Positions 43,071 through 44,585 of a DNA stretch of 44,585 nucleotides are shown here, piece by piece. Source of the DNA: an uncultured delta proteobacterium. Lineage in GTDB: Bacteria > Myxococcota_A > Polyangia > Polyangiales > Ga0077539. Under the pieces are notes generated by a model, which had not been told where the DNA came from, searched no databases, and was given only the letters and a program-made list of their open reading frames with translations. Location of the stretch: NCBI GenBank assembly GCA_903845045.1, contig CAIMWA010000271.1:1-44585 (forward strand), read 5' to 3'. Within the stretch, counting starts at the first letter, position 1; each line of letters begins with the position of its first letter. The position numbers and the translations under genes are program-made.

Positions 43071-44585
43071 TCAGCCCGGTTCCGCGGCGCCGTACATCGA
43101 CTCGGCGATCTTGTAGGCGCTGTTCTCGAGGGCTGCGAGGTAGGCCCGCAGGCTCTGCGTGTCGACGCCGCTGTCGAGCGCCGCGCGAAGGTTGGCGATG
43201 TCCTGGTAGAGCATCGCGCGAAGCTCCTCGGTGAGGATGTCGCCGTACTCGCGCACGGCGTTCTCCGACGTGACGAGCAGCGCCTCGGAGTTGCTCCGAA
43301 GCTCGGCGTACTCGCGGCGCAGGAGGTCCTCCTGCTTGTTCACGGCGGCCTCGGCGACGAGGCGCTCGACGTCGGTCTGCGACAGCCCGCTGCCAGCCAC
43401 GATGCGCACGTCGCGGGACTTCTTCGTCGCGGTGTCCGTCGCGGTCACCGACAAGATGCCGTTGGCGTCGATGTCGAAGGCGACCTCGATCTTCGGCACG
43501 CCGCGCGGCGCCGGGGGAATGCCCGTCAGCTCGAAGTGGTAGAGCGAGCGGTTGTCCGCGGCCATCTCGCGCTCGCCCTGGAGCACGTGGATCGGCACGA
43601 AGGTCTGCCCGTCGAGGGAGGTCGAGAACACCTCGCTGCGCTTCGTCGGGATCGTCGTGTTGCGCGGGATCAGCGGGGTCATCACGCCGCCGGCGGTCTC
43701 GACGCCGAGCGACAGCGGCGACACGTCGAGGAGCAGCACGCTCTCGAGCTCGCCGCGGATCGACGCGGCCTGCACAGCGGCGCCGATGGCGACGACCTCG
43801 TCGGGCGAGAGCCCCTTGTGCGCCGGGCGCTGGAAGAACTCGGAGACGCGCTTCTGCACCAGCGGCATGCGCGTCATGCCGCCGACGAGCACGACCTCGT
43901 GGATGTCCTGCACCGACAGCCGAGCGTCTTGCAGCGCGCGGGCACAGGGCGTCAGCGTCTGCTCGACGAGGTCCTCGATGAGGCGCTCCAGCTCGGAGCG
44001 CTTGAGGGTGCGGAGCACGTGCGCCGGACCCGCCGGCGTCGACGCGATGAACGGGAGGTTCACCTCGGTCTCGAGCGACGACGAGAGCTCGTGCTTCGCC
44101 TTCTCCGCGGCCTCGCGCATGCGCTGCATGGCGAGGCGGTTGCCGCGCAGGTCGATGTTGTGCTCACGCTGGAAGTCTGCAACCAGCAGGTCGACGATGC
44201 GCTCGTCGAAGTCGTCGCCGCCGAGGAACGTGTCGCCGTTCGTCGACACCACACGGAACACCCCGCGGGTGATCTCGAGGATCGAGATGTCGAACGTTCC
44301 GCCGCCGAGGTCGTACACCGCGATGCGCTCGTCGGTGTTGCGGTCGAGGCCGTACGCCAGCGCCGCCGCCGTGGGCTCGTTGATGATGCGCTTGACGTCG
44401 AGGCCGGCGATGCGTCCCGCGTCCTTCGTCGCCTGGCGCTGCGCGTCGTCGAAGTACGCGGGCACCGTCACCACGGCGTCGGTGACCTCCTCGCGGAGGT
44501 ACGCCTCGGCGATGGCCTTCATCTGCGACAGCACCGCGGCGCTGATCTCCGGCGGGGACATCTGCCGCCCCATGACCTCGGCCCA
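43071..44585 (-). CDS. dnaK: Hsp70/DnaK-family chaperone (partial, N-terminus beyond the right edge)
   Basis: [87 protein letters not shown]. Confidence 0.92.
   Translation of the reverse strand, partial: WAEVMGRQMSPPEISAAVLSQMKAIAEAYLREEVTDAVVTVPAYFDDAQRQATKDAGRIAGLDVKRIINEPTAAALAYGLDRNTDERIAVYDLGGGTFDISILEITRGVFRVVSTNGDTFLGGDDFDERIVDLLVADFQREHNIDLRGNRLAMQRMREAAEKAKHELSSSLETEVNLPFIASTPAGPAHVLRTLKRSELERLIEDLVEQTLTPCARALQDARLSVQDIHEVVLVGGMTRMPLVQKRVSEFFQRPAHKGLSPDEVVAIGAAVQAASIRGELESVLLLDVSPLSLGVETAGGVMTPLIPRNTTIPTKRSEVFSTSLDGQTFVPIHVLQGEREMAADNRSLYHFELTGIPPAPRGVPKIEVAFDIDANGILSVTATDTATKKSRDVRIVAGSGLSQTDVERLVAEAAVNKQEDLLRREYAELRSNSEALLVTSENAVREYGDILTEELRAMLYQDIANLRAALDSGVDTQSLRAYLAALENSAYKIAESMYGAAEPG

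Noticed and set aside
1-44585. CRISPR arrays, tRNA/rRNA genes, transposases or integrases
   Set aside because: Looked for spaced direct repeats, cloverleaf-like segments and mobile-element motifs by eye; none found

Overview
High-GC (~70% by eye) window dominated by a near-complete flagellar locus (about 1..29485), probably from a Myxococcota/Polyangia-like or other deltaproteobacterial lineage. The lineage call is inferred from Asp/Ala/Thr-rich Cys lipoproteins, gene content and GC; it was not tested. Two divergent blocks flank a 95-bp intergenic region. The minus-strand block reads flbD-motA-motB-flgG-flgA-flgH-flgI-flgJ(rod domain)-flgM-flgN-flgK-flgL(partial). The plus-strand block reads flgB-flgC-fliE-fliF-fliG-fliH-fliI-fliJ-fliK-flgD-flgE-fliL-fliM-fliN-fliO-fliP-fliQ-fliR-flhB-flhA-flhF-fliA-flgF-(FlgJ-like glucosaminidase). 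Downstream are an uncharacterised helical protein, an OMP/lipoprotein/PilZ operon, a sigma54 activator lacking a receiver domain, two TPR-GT41 (OGT/SPINDLY-like) glycosyltransferases around a small glycosyltransferase, a membrane-anchored HDOD protein, a LysM/M15-EGF-lipoprotein cluster, and a partial DnaK. Best leads: (1) a long stem-loop in the unusual fliM-fliN gap that buries a perfect AGGAGG Shine-Dalgarno; (2) a divergent rotor in which FliM lacks the EIDxLL CheY-binding motif and FliM GGxG, FliG EHPQ and FliG GPVR are all altered; (3) near-consensus sigma54 promoters at flbD and flgG together with a sigma54 activator in the window; (4) a PilZ protein with two possible PH/GRAM-like segments; (5) a GT41 pair in which one copy has lost the key His and Lys positions; (6) flhG missing from its usual slot; (7) FlgJ split into two distant genes. 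No database search or computation was run; calls rest on motifs read by eye.
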